Of a DNA stretch of 64,000 nucleotides, positions 44,759 through 59,300 are shown piece by piece. The notes beneath the pieces were generated by a model. That model did no database searches and was not told the origin of the DNA. It was given only the letters and a program-made list of their open reading frames with translations. Source of the stretch: Nemopilema nomurai. Lineage: Eukaryota > Cnidaria > Scyphozoa > Rhizostomeae > Rhizostomatidae. Within the stretch, counting starts at the first letter, position 1. Each line of letters starts with the position of its first letter. The DNA lies in the NCBI GenBank assembly GCA_003864495.1, contig ML133450.1, forward strand, positions 229,968-293,967, given 5' to 3'. The position numbers and the translations under genes were made by a program.

Positions 44759-45794
44759 TTTAGAGAGCTGACATTTCGCAAATTGTTGATGCTTTTACTG
44801 CATTATTTAGACCATTTTAAAGGATTATTGGATTGTTTCAAAAGATACATTTTTGGATCGCCTTAAATTGGTTTCATTCGCCAGAAGATTCGAGCTTCGA
44901 ATCGGCCCAAGATTTTTTGAACGGTAGTGTAGGTCCATTGCCAAAGAGTCAACGACCAGACGACCGAAAGAGATTTCTGATATTAAGAAGAGGGTTGTGA
45001 TGTGGGAATGCTTAATCCTTTAATTGGATTAGATCTTGATTGACTAAATAGGCTATTAATCATTATATGGCTTCTGCTTTTTTGCTCCTCCAGAAAAGCT
45101 AACGGTGCGTAGGCCATTCTTACTTTATTTTGTCCCCTTTTGCACCCTTTTGTCACCACAAAGGGATTATTTTGGCACTTGGACAATCCATGAAAGTTTG
45201 GTTAACTTAAAACTCTTTTCGTCGATGCTTTCGCATTTTGCATAGTTTTGCAAATGCATCAGCAGTTCTAAAGAAATATCGCAAAACGATTTGTGTACTG
45301 TCATTTCTACTTCATCTGTATTCGTTTCGCTGAAGTGTGGCTACTGCCCTTCTGCCCTTCCTTCCGAAAAGTTTTGAACAAAATTAAAAATTTTTAATGG
45401 TCTAAGTTCCAAAATCATAATTGACCATGCATTTTGTTGGTAAGCTAAAGTAAAATGAATTAAGGTACTTTTGGCATAGGTTTAGAGTTTTGCCAGAAGG
45501 CAAACAATGTTATTTCACGCTTTGGCAATCGATTTCGGGGTCGTTCAAAAGTGTTCGTTGCCTAATTATTGATTCTTGGCATGAGGATGTTCTTTATCCA
45601 ATTGAATTTCTTTTGTTGTATTTCCCAGGGTTACTGAATTCACTATAATTTAACAAGGAGACTGCCTCTCGCCCCAATGGTTACTTGGTAACGGGTATCC
45701 TCGTAATCAATACGAGACATTTTCAAGTAGACAGCTGTCTCCTAAGAAAAGCTTCTCCGCTGTTGGAAAATTTGATCTGTCTTTCATCCTGCAG
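44759..45794. other. Intergenic region upstream of AIP
   Basis: I recognise no gene. The AIP promoter and a 5' UTR exon probably lie here, since a 3' splice-site-like TTTCATCCTGCAG ends at 45794, just before the AIP start codon. No clear core promoter element stands out. Confidence 0.5.
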
Positions 45795-45802
45795 ATGGTG
45801 AA

Positions 45803-48517
45803 ATGGCCGAAATCTACCTCCCCGCAGGTGTGGAGAAGAAAGTCCTTTATCCAGGAAAGGGAGAAATCCCGCTCTTCATAGATGGCACGAGAGTAAGAAA
45901 TCTTTCCTTATTTTGTTTTATTGTGCAAGCACCTTGATAACATTAGGCCTCTCTATTTACTTTTTATATGTTGGATTACATTTCGCTGACAAACGCACTG
46001 GAAATCTCAGAAAGAAGAATAAACGTTTCACAAATGTTTCATAAATTTTATTAGCTCCATATTTGAGAAATGATGTTGAGATAAGTTTCAACTTTTGATT
46101 TATTCAACTATACAGTGAATCCAGTAATGAAGATTATGTTCTTTCGTACGTCCGAGAGTCCGAATTTGTGTCGAATAATTTATTATAAATCATATCTTAG
46201 CAGGATCTGACTTATAGATACTTGAATAGTTTTAGTTCTGCTGAAACATCCTTTATTTCTGCCTTATGTAGGAATTGGCCTTTAGTAAAGGTAGAGATAT
46301 GCATATTGGTACAGACAATTTTAATTAATTGGAGATTTTGAACTGATTTATCCTTTATGGAAGACAGCTACACCTGTTTAAAGCAGATAATAAACAGGTG
46401 CAAGTTTATTGTTCCTGTAAGTGTTTAGGAGCTTTTTATATGTTTATGTAAAAGTGTACAAGCCAGAACTGGGCAATATATTTGTGATATGATCTATTCG
46501 CAAATTTTGTATGGGTCAATTTGTTTTTCCAGGCTACTTTTCATTTTCGCACTTTCCTTGACAATGATGAAAAAACTGAAGTTGATGACAGTAAAAAGCT
46601 TGGCGAGCCTTTTGTTCTCATGTTTGGAAAGAAATTCAAGCTTGATGTTTGGGAAAGCATGGTGGAGACTATGAGAGTTGATGAGATTTCATCATTTCAC
46701 TGTAAATATTATGTGAGTAAAAAGCCAATACTATGTTGTTGAGAACGTAGGGTTGTTTGGGTTGACACGAGCAGCTTTACTGCTCTTGCAGACCATTTCT
46801 TTTATGCAGAACAAACTCTTATCGCTCTCTGTTAGTTAATGGTTAGTATTTCTTGTTTGAAATTAAAGCTGTTCTATAGTTGCTGGGATGGGGCTGCATA
46901 TTTCTTGATCAAATTTATAATTATTTATTATGTGTTACAAATATATCATTTGCTTCTTATTAATATTTTTTGTGAGCTTCAGCATTATTTTTCTGAATGA
47001 GAGACATGGTGCAGTCTACAAGTGTGTTATGTATGGACCAAATGACAGGATGGATATATTAATTGTCATCATATGTCTTGAATACCCATGGGATGGCAGA
47101 TTAGAATAGAGCCAGATTTCCATATTGCTTATATTTTGTCCAGCTGACAGCAAACTTTCAGCTTGAAATATGTTTATTTTATTAATTTTTTCAAATTGAC
47201 ATTAGGTTAACATTTTTGGATCTGCCAAGTGTACCAGGTACTTTGAATTCACCTGAAAAGAAAGAATAACTGGGACCCATGAAAGATTGGCAGGTCTTAG
47301 ATTTTGAGCGCTATTGCTAACAAAGGAACCTTAATTTTCCTTGATGACCTCTTTCTGGTTCCCACAGGTGCCGCAATCAAGTTAGAAGCTATGTTCAAAT
47401 TATTTTGTTATATTTCTAGAAAAAGGGGTATATCAAGCAAATCTCAATGGCAGCTAAGCCAATGAAAATCTCTATTTTTGATAAAACTGCTAGAAGCAAA
47501 AACTCTGATTTGCAGGTTTCTATTATCAGCTTTGAAGCTATGCATTTTTAAATGTTTGATTGTTTAAAGCTGTTAGACATTTAAGTTTTCTTTTCAATAC
47601 AGTTGCTGGTAGTTTCCAAATTTTTCCAAAACTAGTTGACTGTATATATAAAGTTTACTCATTTTAATTTACTCCTTTTAAACTGACTTTTTTGTACCAA
47701 GATTTTATAGGTTGTGTTATGGTGTGATGTTGATCCTAACTGTCTTCTGACCAGATCAATTTGAATATCTTTTAAATTGCTTCTGCCATAGCACGTCAAA
47801 TCCTACCCAGTTGTGGCGCAAAGCCTTCGTGATATGAAGAAAAAACGAGAAGGCAATGCCAAGGAGCACGAACATAGGCATCACAGCTGCGCCTTTGATG
47901 CAATTCATCGTGGGGTAGGCTACAAGGACCTTGACAACATTCTTCATAACGACATTGACCTCGTTTTCGAAGTATCATTGCTTAGCGTAGAGCAACCTGG
48001 TGCTTACGAAGAGGAGGTCTGGGCCCTAAAGCCAGACGAGAAGTTGAAAAGGATCCCGGAATGGCGCGAAAAGGGAAACAAGCTGTTTAAGGAGGGCGAG
48101 CACTCAAAGGCCGCAGAGATATATGCCCAAGCACTTGGGTGTTTGGAGCAACTTTGTTTACGTGAAAAGCCAGGAGACTCAGAATGGACCGAGTTAGATA
48201 GAATGAAGATTCCGTTTTTACTGAATTACTCGCAATGTAAATTGCTGGACAAAGAGTTTTACCAGGTGATAAAGCACACGACAACCGCGCTAGAAAAGGA
48301 CCCAGACAATGTCAAGGCGCTGTTCCGCAGAGGCAAAGCCCACGCAGCAGTGTGGAATCCCGACGAGGCCGTCATAGACTTCAAGCGCGCGCTGCAACTG
48401 GACCCAACCCTAAAGTCATGTGTCAATAAGGAGTTGAAAAAATTAGAAGAGGAAACACACAAGAAGCTGGAAAAGGATAAAGCGAAGTACAAGCACCTGT
48501 TTCCGCCTACTTCGTAA
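45803..48517 (+). CDS. AH receptor-interacting protein (AIP/ARA9/XAP2) orthologue
   Basis: Three exons: 45803-45892, 46533-46712 and 47792-48517, both introns phase 0, giving 331 residues (human AIP is 330). Residues ~1-165 form the FKBP-like domain: GVEKKVLYPGKGEIPLFIDG, ATFHFRTFLDND and LMFGKKFKLDVWESMVETMR, closely following AIP. The TPR region starts near residue 180 (WREKGNKLFKEGEHSKAAEI) and continues with PFLLNYSQCKL and VKALFRRGKAHAAVWNPDEA, including basic residues that clamp the Hsp90 C-terminal peptide in this family. The C-terminal helix ends KYKHLFPPTS. Family role: an Hsp90 co-chaperone in cytosolic complexes with the aryl hydrocarbon receptor and other clients. The ATG at 45803 has a good context (GAAATGG). 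An out-of-frame ATG 8 bp upstream opens a short overlapping frame. Confidence 0.97.
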
Positions 48518-51500
48518 ATAGCGACTAAATATTGTATCGATTTCAAAGCGAAGGCTTGTTCGGTGTTTTGGAAGGGTGCGAAAAATAAGAGACATGTCAA
48601 AAGTTTTACATTATCTATGGATTTGCCAGTCTCCAACAAAGATTTAAATGCAAGGATGCTTACTACCATCTAAAATGGGCGTGTTAGCTTTAAACAATTG
48701 CAGATGTTGGTCACATTATCCGAACAGTTTTGTATATGAAAATCATATAATTTGATGCGTTGTCGATTTTACATTCAACTGAACCTTTAGTTGATAGTTT
48801 TTTGTTTGAAGGAATACCAAGCAGTTGTCAAGTAAAGTAGCTCTCTAAAAACAGGCTCCCAAGATTCCAAGACACTTGATATTAGAGTTAGTATCACCAT
48901 CAAAATATAGAAAAATTGAGAAAATATTTTGGAGGTGTTCATGGCAAATTCTTCCAAAATACTCAAGTGCCTAATCAAAGGTCCAGTCGATTTACAGATC
49001 TTCCACACTTGCCATGTTGACAAATAAGCAAGTTGTTCAGGTTTCAAGTCTATATCAGTCGTGAAATGCTGTATGAACTTATGAATATCTAAAGTAAGTC
49101 GCTAGATATTTTGCCAACTGTGTTGCACTGGAAAGGTGAAGGGGATGTTCCTAGTAGGCATCAAGTGGGACAGAAGTGGGTCTACCCCCTCCCCTAGTTA
49201 GTATGTAAAAACTGTCCCTGGGACCCCTTGAATTGGTAGCCTAACCAGTTTCCGAAGCTATGATTCTTTTAATGAGTACCTCCATGTCTAAGTGCAAAAC
49301 TACGAACCCGGACACATTGTTTGTGATCTGAGTTGTAGGCATGGGTAAGTAGTCACCGGGAAAGGGCAGCGGAAACTGGAAAGGCCGTTCTCAAGGGCAA
49401 TAACCTGCACCTGCTTAAATACACAACCCCCTGACACATGCTCAAGCTTACGTCTTTTGAGTGCATCTATATTGCCAGTGCTGCGGGGGATAGGAAGTAG
49501 CCTGCGCAGCATCCCACGTGACCAGTCTACCAAAGCGCGAACAAACGTCAACAATTGCGAAAAACAAACTGTGCAAAAATTATGTCGATAACATCATATT
49601 AATAATATTAATGATTTATTTTTATACAATTTATCAGAATTATAGGGTCGTTGTTGAATCCATAGGGGTTGGACACATGTCTTTTCCAATTTGATGTATA
49701 AACATCAACACTTTTCAAAAGTTGATTGAGTTCGCGAAATTCAAGACTACATGACGAGTTGAACTCGAGTCGTTTCAATCCACGCTTTCATTTAGACATC
49801 GCTTGTCACGTGATTCAACATGATTGGTTAGTTACAAAACAATAGGCATGATAAAAGTAACTTTTATGTTTACAACAGTCGCTATCCAGAAAAAGTGTTA
49901 TGTTTTGTAATTGACGGCGCATGCTCACACCTGACAAACACGCCCCCTCCTGTTCTCGGCCGGATCGATTTTCTAATTCGTCTAAATTGGAAGAGAAACT
50001 GATGAGGGGGTAGTTAAAGATCTTTGTGAGGTATTTTCATTTTTCCGGATACTCAATATTTTAGAAGCTGCCTAAAGCAATAGAAAGTCTCAATTGCTGC
50101 AAACCTAGACATTTCCTATTGGTAAAAGAGTGTTTCATATCGTTGAAAACGCCGTTTCCTACAATAAAAAGGGCGTGGTCCTAAAAAGTTTCATTGCTAC
50201 GCACAAAGCACCGGATTCACCCGCCACCCACTGTTCGTTGGCTGGTGCTGCAACTAGCTCCAATCCTTACGGGCGAGGATCCGGTAAATTGCGTCGAATA
50301 TGATGAGGTTTGCTGGATCATGGGATCCAGAATTTCCAGTCGTGTTGTTGTGCCTGAGAACAAAACAAACTGATCGGCAGTTCCCTAGGCGGACTTTTAA
50401 GCCAATTGACTCCTCGCTAGCTAATCACTTGGTTATAAATGCAGTTTTATTATTGTTTTTTTCTTAAAAGGAGTTTTACTTCTTTTCACTTATGCCCTAT
50501 ACCTTTGTTGTCGCGTTGTAATCGCATTCCGCTTGTTTCTAAACAGCGCGTTCTACTTCACCTGCGTTCCCACAACCAACACAAAGAATGGTCCAAATGG
50601 CTCTTCATGAGCTGTCAATGGAGATTTGGTATTCTACTCGCTATTACACCAGCAGCAAAGTAGAACTTAAGCTGCCTCAAGCCAGCGTAGGAAGCGTCTG
50701 AAAAGTGAGGGGGGGGGGGTTGAAAAAGAAGCACGTGATCATTCTCATTTTTTGATTAAGAAAGTGTACTTTCGGGTCTCGCAAGGGAGCAATTTTACGG
50801 ATTAACAAAAGGTGGGGACTATGTCCCCACTGGCTCCCTGCTCCCTATGCGACTGCTAAAGCCCAAATAAAATGTACTATCCCACTATCTACAAGAAGAG
50901 AACCCTGTTTTCATATACGTTGACTGATATTATACAACAACTACTCAATGGCAATTGTCAGTAAAAGTAAAAGAATTATTGTAAAAGTTGACAAATTTGG
51001 CTTACTTTCTCTATTTCCTTTCATACTTAAACTACGATGTTTGTCAAAAATTCCCTGGAACACCTGAGGATTTTGTCCTGATTTTGCGTTTTTCATTTAT
51101 TTGACGTGCCAATGGCTGTTAATTCCCTTCCCTCCAAAACAATGTTATTAACAAAGCAAAAATGCAAAAATGAATCTTCGTTTGGCGACGTTGTTTGTAA
51201 AAGGGGGAGGGGTATGAATCAACGAGAATCAAAAAATTGCCCCAATAATTTTTGGAGGCATTGTAGCATCCAGCATGAGTATGGAGCTGGGGCTTGATTT
51301 GACTAGGCCAAGTGCGAAGTAGAACAAAGGCAGAGTCTTATCAATAAAGGTTGTAATATTTGGGCGTCCCTTGACGATTTTCATTTATCTTTATTTTCAT
51401 TTATCATTTATCTTAAGCATTACCCTATTATTTAGTTATACATAAACGTAAAACTGGAAATCACGAATATACAAGGTCGGTCAATTCAACTCCTGATAAA

Positions 51501-54500
51501 AGTTTTTTAACCTAGGGTGACAGAAGCAGATACTGACATCATATGAGTTCGAGATGTTGCCTCCCTTTCAAGTCGGACATAGCCAAAGGTTGTCGATATC
51601 GTCGTATGTTTGTGACAAGCTGCCTGCTATTTTGATGAGACCCACTCCAGGGATGGGCGTCGAATCGCCACCATGTGCTGTTCGAATTTGTGAATAAAAT
51701 ATTGAAATAGGGAAAGTATAGAAAAGGAGAAAGATTGCCACAAGCTTTCTGAAATGTTCTGAAATGAACAAGGAAATACAACGGCAAATTGTATTGCTAA
51801 AAAGAAGAAAATGTCACAAGTAATGTTGAGCGTATCGTAAAATGTTGGCACTCATTGTTAAACAGCACTGATATACAAAAGCCTTTTCTCACACATCATG
51901 TTTTAGTATCTTATAAGCATTTCGATGATGTTTCGCTCCTTTCGATAATAATAACAAAGAGACGATCCTTTGCCCCCAAAACTAACTGAAATCCTGTTAC
52001 AGTGAACCCCCCTTCAGTTTCTCTTAAGAACGCAGCAAGGATGAGAAAGGAGACCCGTAGCTTCAGTGCTATCTGGCTTTAGGCCTAACCAGATCAGTTT
52101 TCAGCACTCCATTCGGAAGCACGTGGCTGTGAAGCTGAAACTGATTGTACTGTAACAAGTACCAATACTACCTTGAAGATGGATTAATGATTATGATGAT
52201 TTGTGACATTGATCGACCACTGTAGTGATTACACCGGCTTGTAAAGCCAATCGATTACATGCCATGATATGGTGTAAAATAGAAACCTGTTTCAACAATT
52301 AGAAATTTGCACATTTGCTGCGAAAGTCCTTCCCATATGCCGATGTTTAATCAACTTATGAACAATCTGACTTCCAAATGCCCAGGCGCAATCTTTGCAC
52401 TGGCAAATCGCTTTATGAACACGTGCTTTGACTAATAGGATTTGAAGGCGTCTAATAAAGCTTGGGGCAACTTCTATAAAAAGAAGACTCGATGCAAGGA
52501 TTACGGTACGGATTCATTTGGTATGAAGTGGGATAATTTCCTTCACTTCCTAATGTCATCCTTCTTAGCGGATCTAATTATTGCCTTTGTTATTATCAGT
52601 CCTAGATAAAGTTGAGATTTAGGCACCTTCATGCGATAATGTGAAAAAGATTGCTGTGCACTTCTTCGCGTAGAAACTGTTTGTCCAGTGAAAGGCACCA
52701 GTTATATTTGCCTACTGTTATTGGACTGGATGCTCATGAAATGCAAAAGTCAACTACCTACTACCTATGCCCAAAGACACATAATTGAACGCGTCTATAA
52801 TGCATATGACAGTAGCTAGGTATCTCCAGGGAGAAATTGTTGCCTCTCGTCCCCAATAGACCGAAGCTGTTTCCATAGCAATCCCTTCCCTCTGGTTCCA
52901 CTGCACCAGGTCTTGCTCCACAGAATGATATGGCTGTGCCACAGGGTACGGGGAAAGGGGATGCAGTTACTATAACAATTCTCAGTGGAGCAATGAAGCG
53001 GAACACTTTCACGGTGCCAAAGTTTCGGCTAGAAAAATATGCAGCGCATAAGCCAAACAAGCGTGTGAGTAGAATGTGACAAAACTTTTGCACAACAGGA
53101 AACTAACTTTCCACCCAACCGACACACCCAGCTCTGCTTGTATTACGTGTCCGTTGAAACTATCTGCGAATACTGTCTTAGAAATCTCACCTTTTTCGGG
53201 GTATTGAAAAATTCCACATGATACCTGAGCTACTTTGAACAATTACGAAAAATTAACAAATATTAAAGAATAGTAAAAAGACTACCAGGAACAAGTAAAA
53301 GATAGTTATCACTGGTTGTGGTTCCTTGATGAATAAGAAGATGAGAGATTAATCCTACTTTAGTTTTAACATTCGAGTCCTTTCTAAAAAACATAAACTT
53401 AATAGGTTCTGCTCGGAGAGACTGAACTACAGTCTTACAAACGTATGACCAACTCGCATTTAGCAGTTTTAGTGTTTAGGCAGCCCAAGTTTACAATTTT
53501 ATATCACCCTGAGGTTCATGGGCCTGACTGTGAGAGATTTCCTAAATGTCCCCCAAAACTCTGCCGGTACCTCTCCCACAAAACCTAGCACATCATTCAA
53601 ACTCCTATTAAAAAATTCCTTTAGGGGCACTTGATTACAATCACTGCAACGTGGAATCTTTGGGGTTAGAATTTGTTATGTTTATTAATAACTTGACATT
53701 TGAGCTTCCCACGCTTTTAGCAGATATTTGTTGCTCAATGCAGCACTTTTAATTACACCTCATGTGTTGGATAGTAACATTTTGGCTTCAGGTTGAAACG
53801 CCTGGGACAGAATTAGCTTTCTGGGTTTTGAAAGTTGAGATTCCTTTGACCACAGACACACCTCGTGTGACCAGAACCAGGTTCACTCGCTAGAAATCTC
53901 CTCTAGAGAAACTAAAGTCTTTCCTAATCTGCTTCACATGCAATTCAAATTCCGTTTCGTCATTGAATCAAAGGCACAACAAGTCAAATTACACGTTGCC
54001 TGGCAATCGCCTTATTGTTCACACGTCTTGTGATCTAAACAGATTTACCAAGGATTCTGACAGCTCTGCCTTTGCCTGTTTGGAAATCAAAGTATTAAAG
54101 TGCCCAATATTAATACAAGGGTCAGCCAGCTTGACCAGCCTCTGCAAAGCATTCCTTTGTCCACCGGTAAATTCCCTTAAAGACTCGGCGCTTTAGGTGG
54201 AATGCAGCAATGGCTAAGGGATAGCTTTGGCGTGGTACTAAACTTCCTTGGGCCTTCATTACCTGCCTGCAGTGCATTCTGGGCTCAAACTCCATGGAAC
54301 AGATCAGGAAGGAACGGCATAATGCAGAACGACAGAAATGTTTTCCTGCCCTCTTTTCATCCTATCCTTGCCATCAATGACTGTTAAAATACCATCAATT
54401 ATTAGTTCATTTTATTTCAACTTTATCCGTAGAACTGCATTGTAATTTCCTAATTTTCGGCACGTTTGAACGATGTCGCTATATCAAATTCAATATCACA

Positions 54501-56365
54501 GTATTTAGTATGATGTAAGAAAAAGAAATTGAAGTCATCGCATATGATTTATTGTACGCTTGAATGCTTCCGACATGTTTAGGATATTTAGGAAAAGTTT
54601 TTTAAAAAAGATTCCACTAATGCCAGTGTCTATATCTACAAGCAATTTGATGCGTAAAGTGTTTCATTATTGGCTAAATAGTCGACGGTTTCACAAATTT
54701 TGGCAAGACGATGAGACAACATTTAAATGCAAAATGAAAAAGTATTTTTTCACCATCGAACAGAAAACCAAAAGTTTTGCATGAAAAATGTAAAATCAGG
54801 TCACACATCGACATTTTGATCCGCTGTTCTGCAGGTTGTGTGTACGTAGTTGTGAATAATTATGTATAATTTTCGCCGGGAACTGTGCAAAACTCAGACT
54901 ATAGACAATTCTGTCGCAAGGGTGTGTAAATAATAATGAAATACGATCATCTGACCTAAATATTGTGGAACGCGATTAATTTTGAGCTAAAAACGGTTGC
55001 ATCAACATAGCGTCGCAAATATGAAGTGCATTATTGAAGATTAATTAAGATAGCTCTAGCCGAACAAAGCTTTGCATTTAAATGCATTTTATTTATTCAG
55101 TGCAAGAACCCAATTTGACGCAAATTTCAGGCCGGAACAACTTCAATGTGAATAACTTGTTTCTGTAGTGTTTAATACACGTGCCTTAAGGGAATGAATA
55201 TGATTAAGTGTTCTCTGGTGAAGTGTGAGAGATTGCACTTGCAGCTTAAAGGTGTGATTTCTCATCGAGCCGTTATTCCCTTAGCTTCATATATGAGAAG
55301 TTATAATCAAAACAACTTTATTTGAGAATTCAACCTCGCCTGGCTTTAGTTTTTCGCATTGTTTTTTGTATTAGCTGGTCCACATAAACGATTCAAAAGA
55401 CACGAACCTTGTTGTATAATATTCTAGTCATTTAGGAACCTGAAAGCTATGATCGTTGACGGCCTATGTCTTTTCTCACTGCTTTGTATTTATAGTCTCC
55501 GATCGTGCGTTGACATTTCGTGTTTTCACGTGTTTGTACGTTGCTTTATCGAAGTTGTTTAGGAATCGATCGAACGTATATAGCTCCGGATGATATGATG
55601 GGGAGTTCAATTTGATATGATAGAATGAAAATTTGAATTTATTCATATAGACTTCCAGGACCACCTGGTGGAAAAATTCACTGAAATTGAAGAGTTGACT
55701 CTTTTCGACTTGTAAAATCTCGCGATTCTTGAGAAAACTATGACTTTTATCAAACAAATCTCATTGAAAGCGGCTCCTTTGGTGGCACCGTGGCGTTGCG
55801 GAGGTGCATTGACTCAGACCTGCGCCGTGACCAATAGATTTTCGACTTGAGCATGATAAATTTTTGAAAATGACACATTCCTCAAGGAGCTGCCTTAACA
55901 TTCCTATTGGAGATTTACTACCCATCTCTGTAAAGAAATTCAGCCTTTATCGCATTTAAGGGCTTCCAAGCTGCTTTTATTGTTTAGATATACTCTTTGG
56001 TTGAATAGCTTAATATAATGTAGGGTGAAATGATAGATTTTTAATTAAAAAGCCGTAATTTAGTATACTTCGACAACTTCTTTAAGCATACTGATTCAAT
56101 AAATGCTGTTTTTATTGCAATTCAGCCTTAAAGAAGCTTGTGCATGTTGACAAAATAAAAGACGAACATAAAAAACTTTAGAATCGTAAATACGAATCTC
56201 AGCGGCATCCATCTTCTTGAAGGCGATGACATTTAAAACGAATGCTGTTATTTCAATACACGGCTACAAATCGGAAGAGGGGGAGCGAGTTGAAGAAATT
56301 AAATTTTAACCGCCATTTATAAAAAGACATCGTTGCACATCAGCGGAGTTGCTATGTAAAATAAA
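48518..56365. other. Intergenic region, ~7.8 kb, no recognised gene
   Basis: Open frames on both strands (for example 48787-49047 minus, 49300-49554 minus, 51106-51297 plus, 52761-53093 minus and 55476-55757 minus) are short and without family motifs or convincing splice linkage. A run of 14 or so Gs lies near 50708-50719. AT-rich, low-complexity sequence such as 51376-51420 is present. The promoter of the Ig gene is expected near the right end. Nothing else can be supported. Confidence 0.5.
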
Positions 56366-59300
56366 ATGTTCGGGATAAATTTTGTCATAGTTTTGTATGT
56401 TTTCAGCCTTGGTTCTTATGGTGTTAAATTGGTGAAATCAGAAGGTAAGTTCGAGATTTGTTGTGGTCCGGCCTTCCAGCCACTCTTTTCCCATTAGCTT
56501 GGTTTGATTTGTAAATTCAAAAGAAGCCTCTTGTTGAGAATTGTTCCTATGTTTCTGTATTTTCAGTAATTTACTAGATACCATGCCATCGCACTTTACG
56601 AATTAGTTTGAATCTAGCTTTTCATGGAGTTTTTAAACTTTTGAATGCCGTGCGTTTGTTGATATGCCAGAGCCGTTTCGTTCCTTGCTGTAAAAGACCA
56701 CCAGGGTGCCGAAAGTAAAATTGCCTTGCCTTACAATATGGTCATTCGACGCTAATTGAGGATCTAAGCGGTTGCTCGAAGGGCTTTCCTTCTGAATTTC
56801 ATTTTGAATGTTAGGTGTAAGAGCGGCAGAACTTCTTCGTTTCGCCCTGCTGGTTTTGAACGCCCTCAGTAAATATGGGTCATCGAGGGTGAAAAGACAC
56901 TGATGCTAACCTGTAAATTGCTGATCTCATATCCCCTCTCCTCACAGACAAGTTATTGCAGATGCGTAGCACCAAAAGATCTTTACTACTTCAACCCCCT
57001 TCCAGTTAATTTTCACAGGGAAATTAATTACAGCTTATCTCCAATTTGATGTTCCGTTTAAAGATTTTATATCATTGTAGAAAACATGTCAGAAAAGCCA
57101 ATACCTCAACTGACAACATTTAGAAAATGAGAAGCGTTACTAAAATATGCTTCATACTCTTTAACAATTCAACGTCTAAGGACACTTATCAGGAAATGAA
57201 TTGTTGGAATAATTATCTTGAAGTAATCTAAAATAATTATGGCCTTGACTCATATTGCATTTATAAATGTAGGCTACGCATTCTAGTTCTAAACAAACTG
57301 TTTTGAAAATCATCATCAGGCATCAGGGACATGGCCCAGTACATCAAAATGGTGTCACAAATCAATTATTCAATTTTTTTGGTTTGGATATGTTTTTGAA
57401 CACAATTCTCTGTCCTGAAAATTTTTTGTGCCTACCTTTCTTAAGTTCTTTTGTCTACTCCTTTTCAAAAGTTTTAAGCAAATGATGATCATTCCAATCT
57501 CACAGGTTTTGAAATATATATAAGTCTTATTAGATCCTTATCTTAGTTTTTCAGTCCTCCCAAAATATATCTGTACATACATGAACAAATTTTCTAAATG
57601 GCCTTTATTGATTAACATGTTTGTGGTAGACTTTGGTTACAGGACATTGGTTTTCACACCTACTCTTTTACTCTTAAGCTGGTGCTTAAATCCTCTTTTT
57701 ATCTTCATAAAAATGTCCATTTAAAAAACCTGATTGAGAATCCCAGCCACACCAAGTCTTTCCAGCCCTTTTCTCATGAGCATCAGGTTACAGACTTATA
57801 CTTTCATGGGTTTTGCTCTTAGGGAATAAGATTCATAGCGTTTTTTCTAAACAGCATTTCAGGAGTGGCAGAATTTTGACATCTGCTTATTGTTTTCAGT
57901 ATACTCAGACCAATTTTAAAATAATTCCCCGAAAGGAGTTTCTTTCATTCCCTGGAGCTTCTGGAATGTGTAGCATGTGCTTATATTTCCTCACCAACTA
58001 TCTATAAGGAAGGCACTTGATAAAAAAGTTCCAAGCAATATTGCTACAAATGGCTCATCTTTCATTGTAGGATCATGTTGCATTGTGAATAATTGCATGT
58101 GGATTAAACCCACTGGTTCAATAAAGACTGATATATATATAAGTCAGGCAACCATAGTATTTCCTGATGGATATTTGAGTCATTCTTTGATGCAAAGGCT
58201 GTTTTGTTAAAAGATGGCTGTGTAATAAATCGTTGCTATGTCCATTTTAATTATACATTTCTTTTGAGTATATGATAAATTGGAAGTAAAAAGTTACAGA
58301 AGGTAAAGAAGCCAAAGCTTCATGCTTATGGGAGGAATGATTCAAGCCGTTCTTCCAGTTTCTATTGTTATAGATAAACAAAAACTGCCAGATCAATCAA
58401 ATGTGAATTGTTTGAAATTGAGAATATTCCAATTTACCTGCTCTTAGGTACATGACCAAACATTCCTCTTTGTCTTTTCAGACATCATATTTTGTCAACT
58501 GACAATAGCTGCACCAGAACTCTAACTGGTATTGCTGGTGTAATACCTGATCAAAATCAACTTTTTAGATGGAGACAGTATTTGGTAGATGTAGATGTAA
58601 TATGTTTTGTTATAAATGGATTTCGAGATGGCATGATCATGCTAAAACCAGCCCTTTTAGGCCTGTCAGGTTTTGCACTTGATCTGATGTTTTCTTCACT
58701 GGTGATTTACTTTTTTATATGGTTAATTTTTTAATTTTATGGGTAAGGGATTTATTTTGAGTTGTTCTATTTTCGTTTTAAGATTCATTTGGTCAATTCA
58801 CAAGGAAGCCTCCAGATGTATTAAAAGTAGAAATTGGCAGAGAAGCAACTTTCATCTGGGAGTATTCACCGCGATCTGGAACAACACTTATTCTAGAAAA
58901 ATGGTGCAAAGTTGATACTGTTCGCAAGCAATGTACAAGCAACATTCTGATGACAAAGGGTGCCGCAAATACAGCTCCTGTTGTTGCATCAGGCAACTCT
59001 GAGTATGCATCACGAACAACTGGCATTGCACCATCCACTATGAAAATACGAGACATAAAGTTGTCAGATGATGGCATATTTGAGTTCTCTGTTGCATTCC
59101 TCGATGGTGTTACATACTATGACAGGGTGCGATTAATGGTTTTAGGTAGGTCCCTTGAGATTCATATATGAAAATGGTACTTTGCTATTCAATTGTATCT
59201 ATATTGTTTATAGCAACATACATTTATTAGAAACATACATTTATTGGTATATATAGCAACAGTATTACAGTTTTGCTCCAAATATGTACATCTTCATTTT

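Noticed and set aside
52754..53242. Overlapping minus-strand ORFs of 62-110 codons
   Set aside because: No motif, no splice context, overlapping each other in different frames; consistent with chance.
58481..58734. Open stretch after an acceptor-like CTTTTCAG in Ig intron 1
   Set aside because: No Ig features and no donor that would join it in phase to the next exon. Exon 1 to 58783 already closes in phase.
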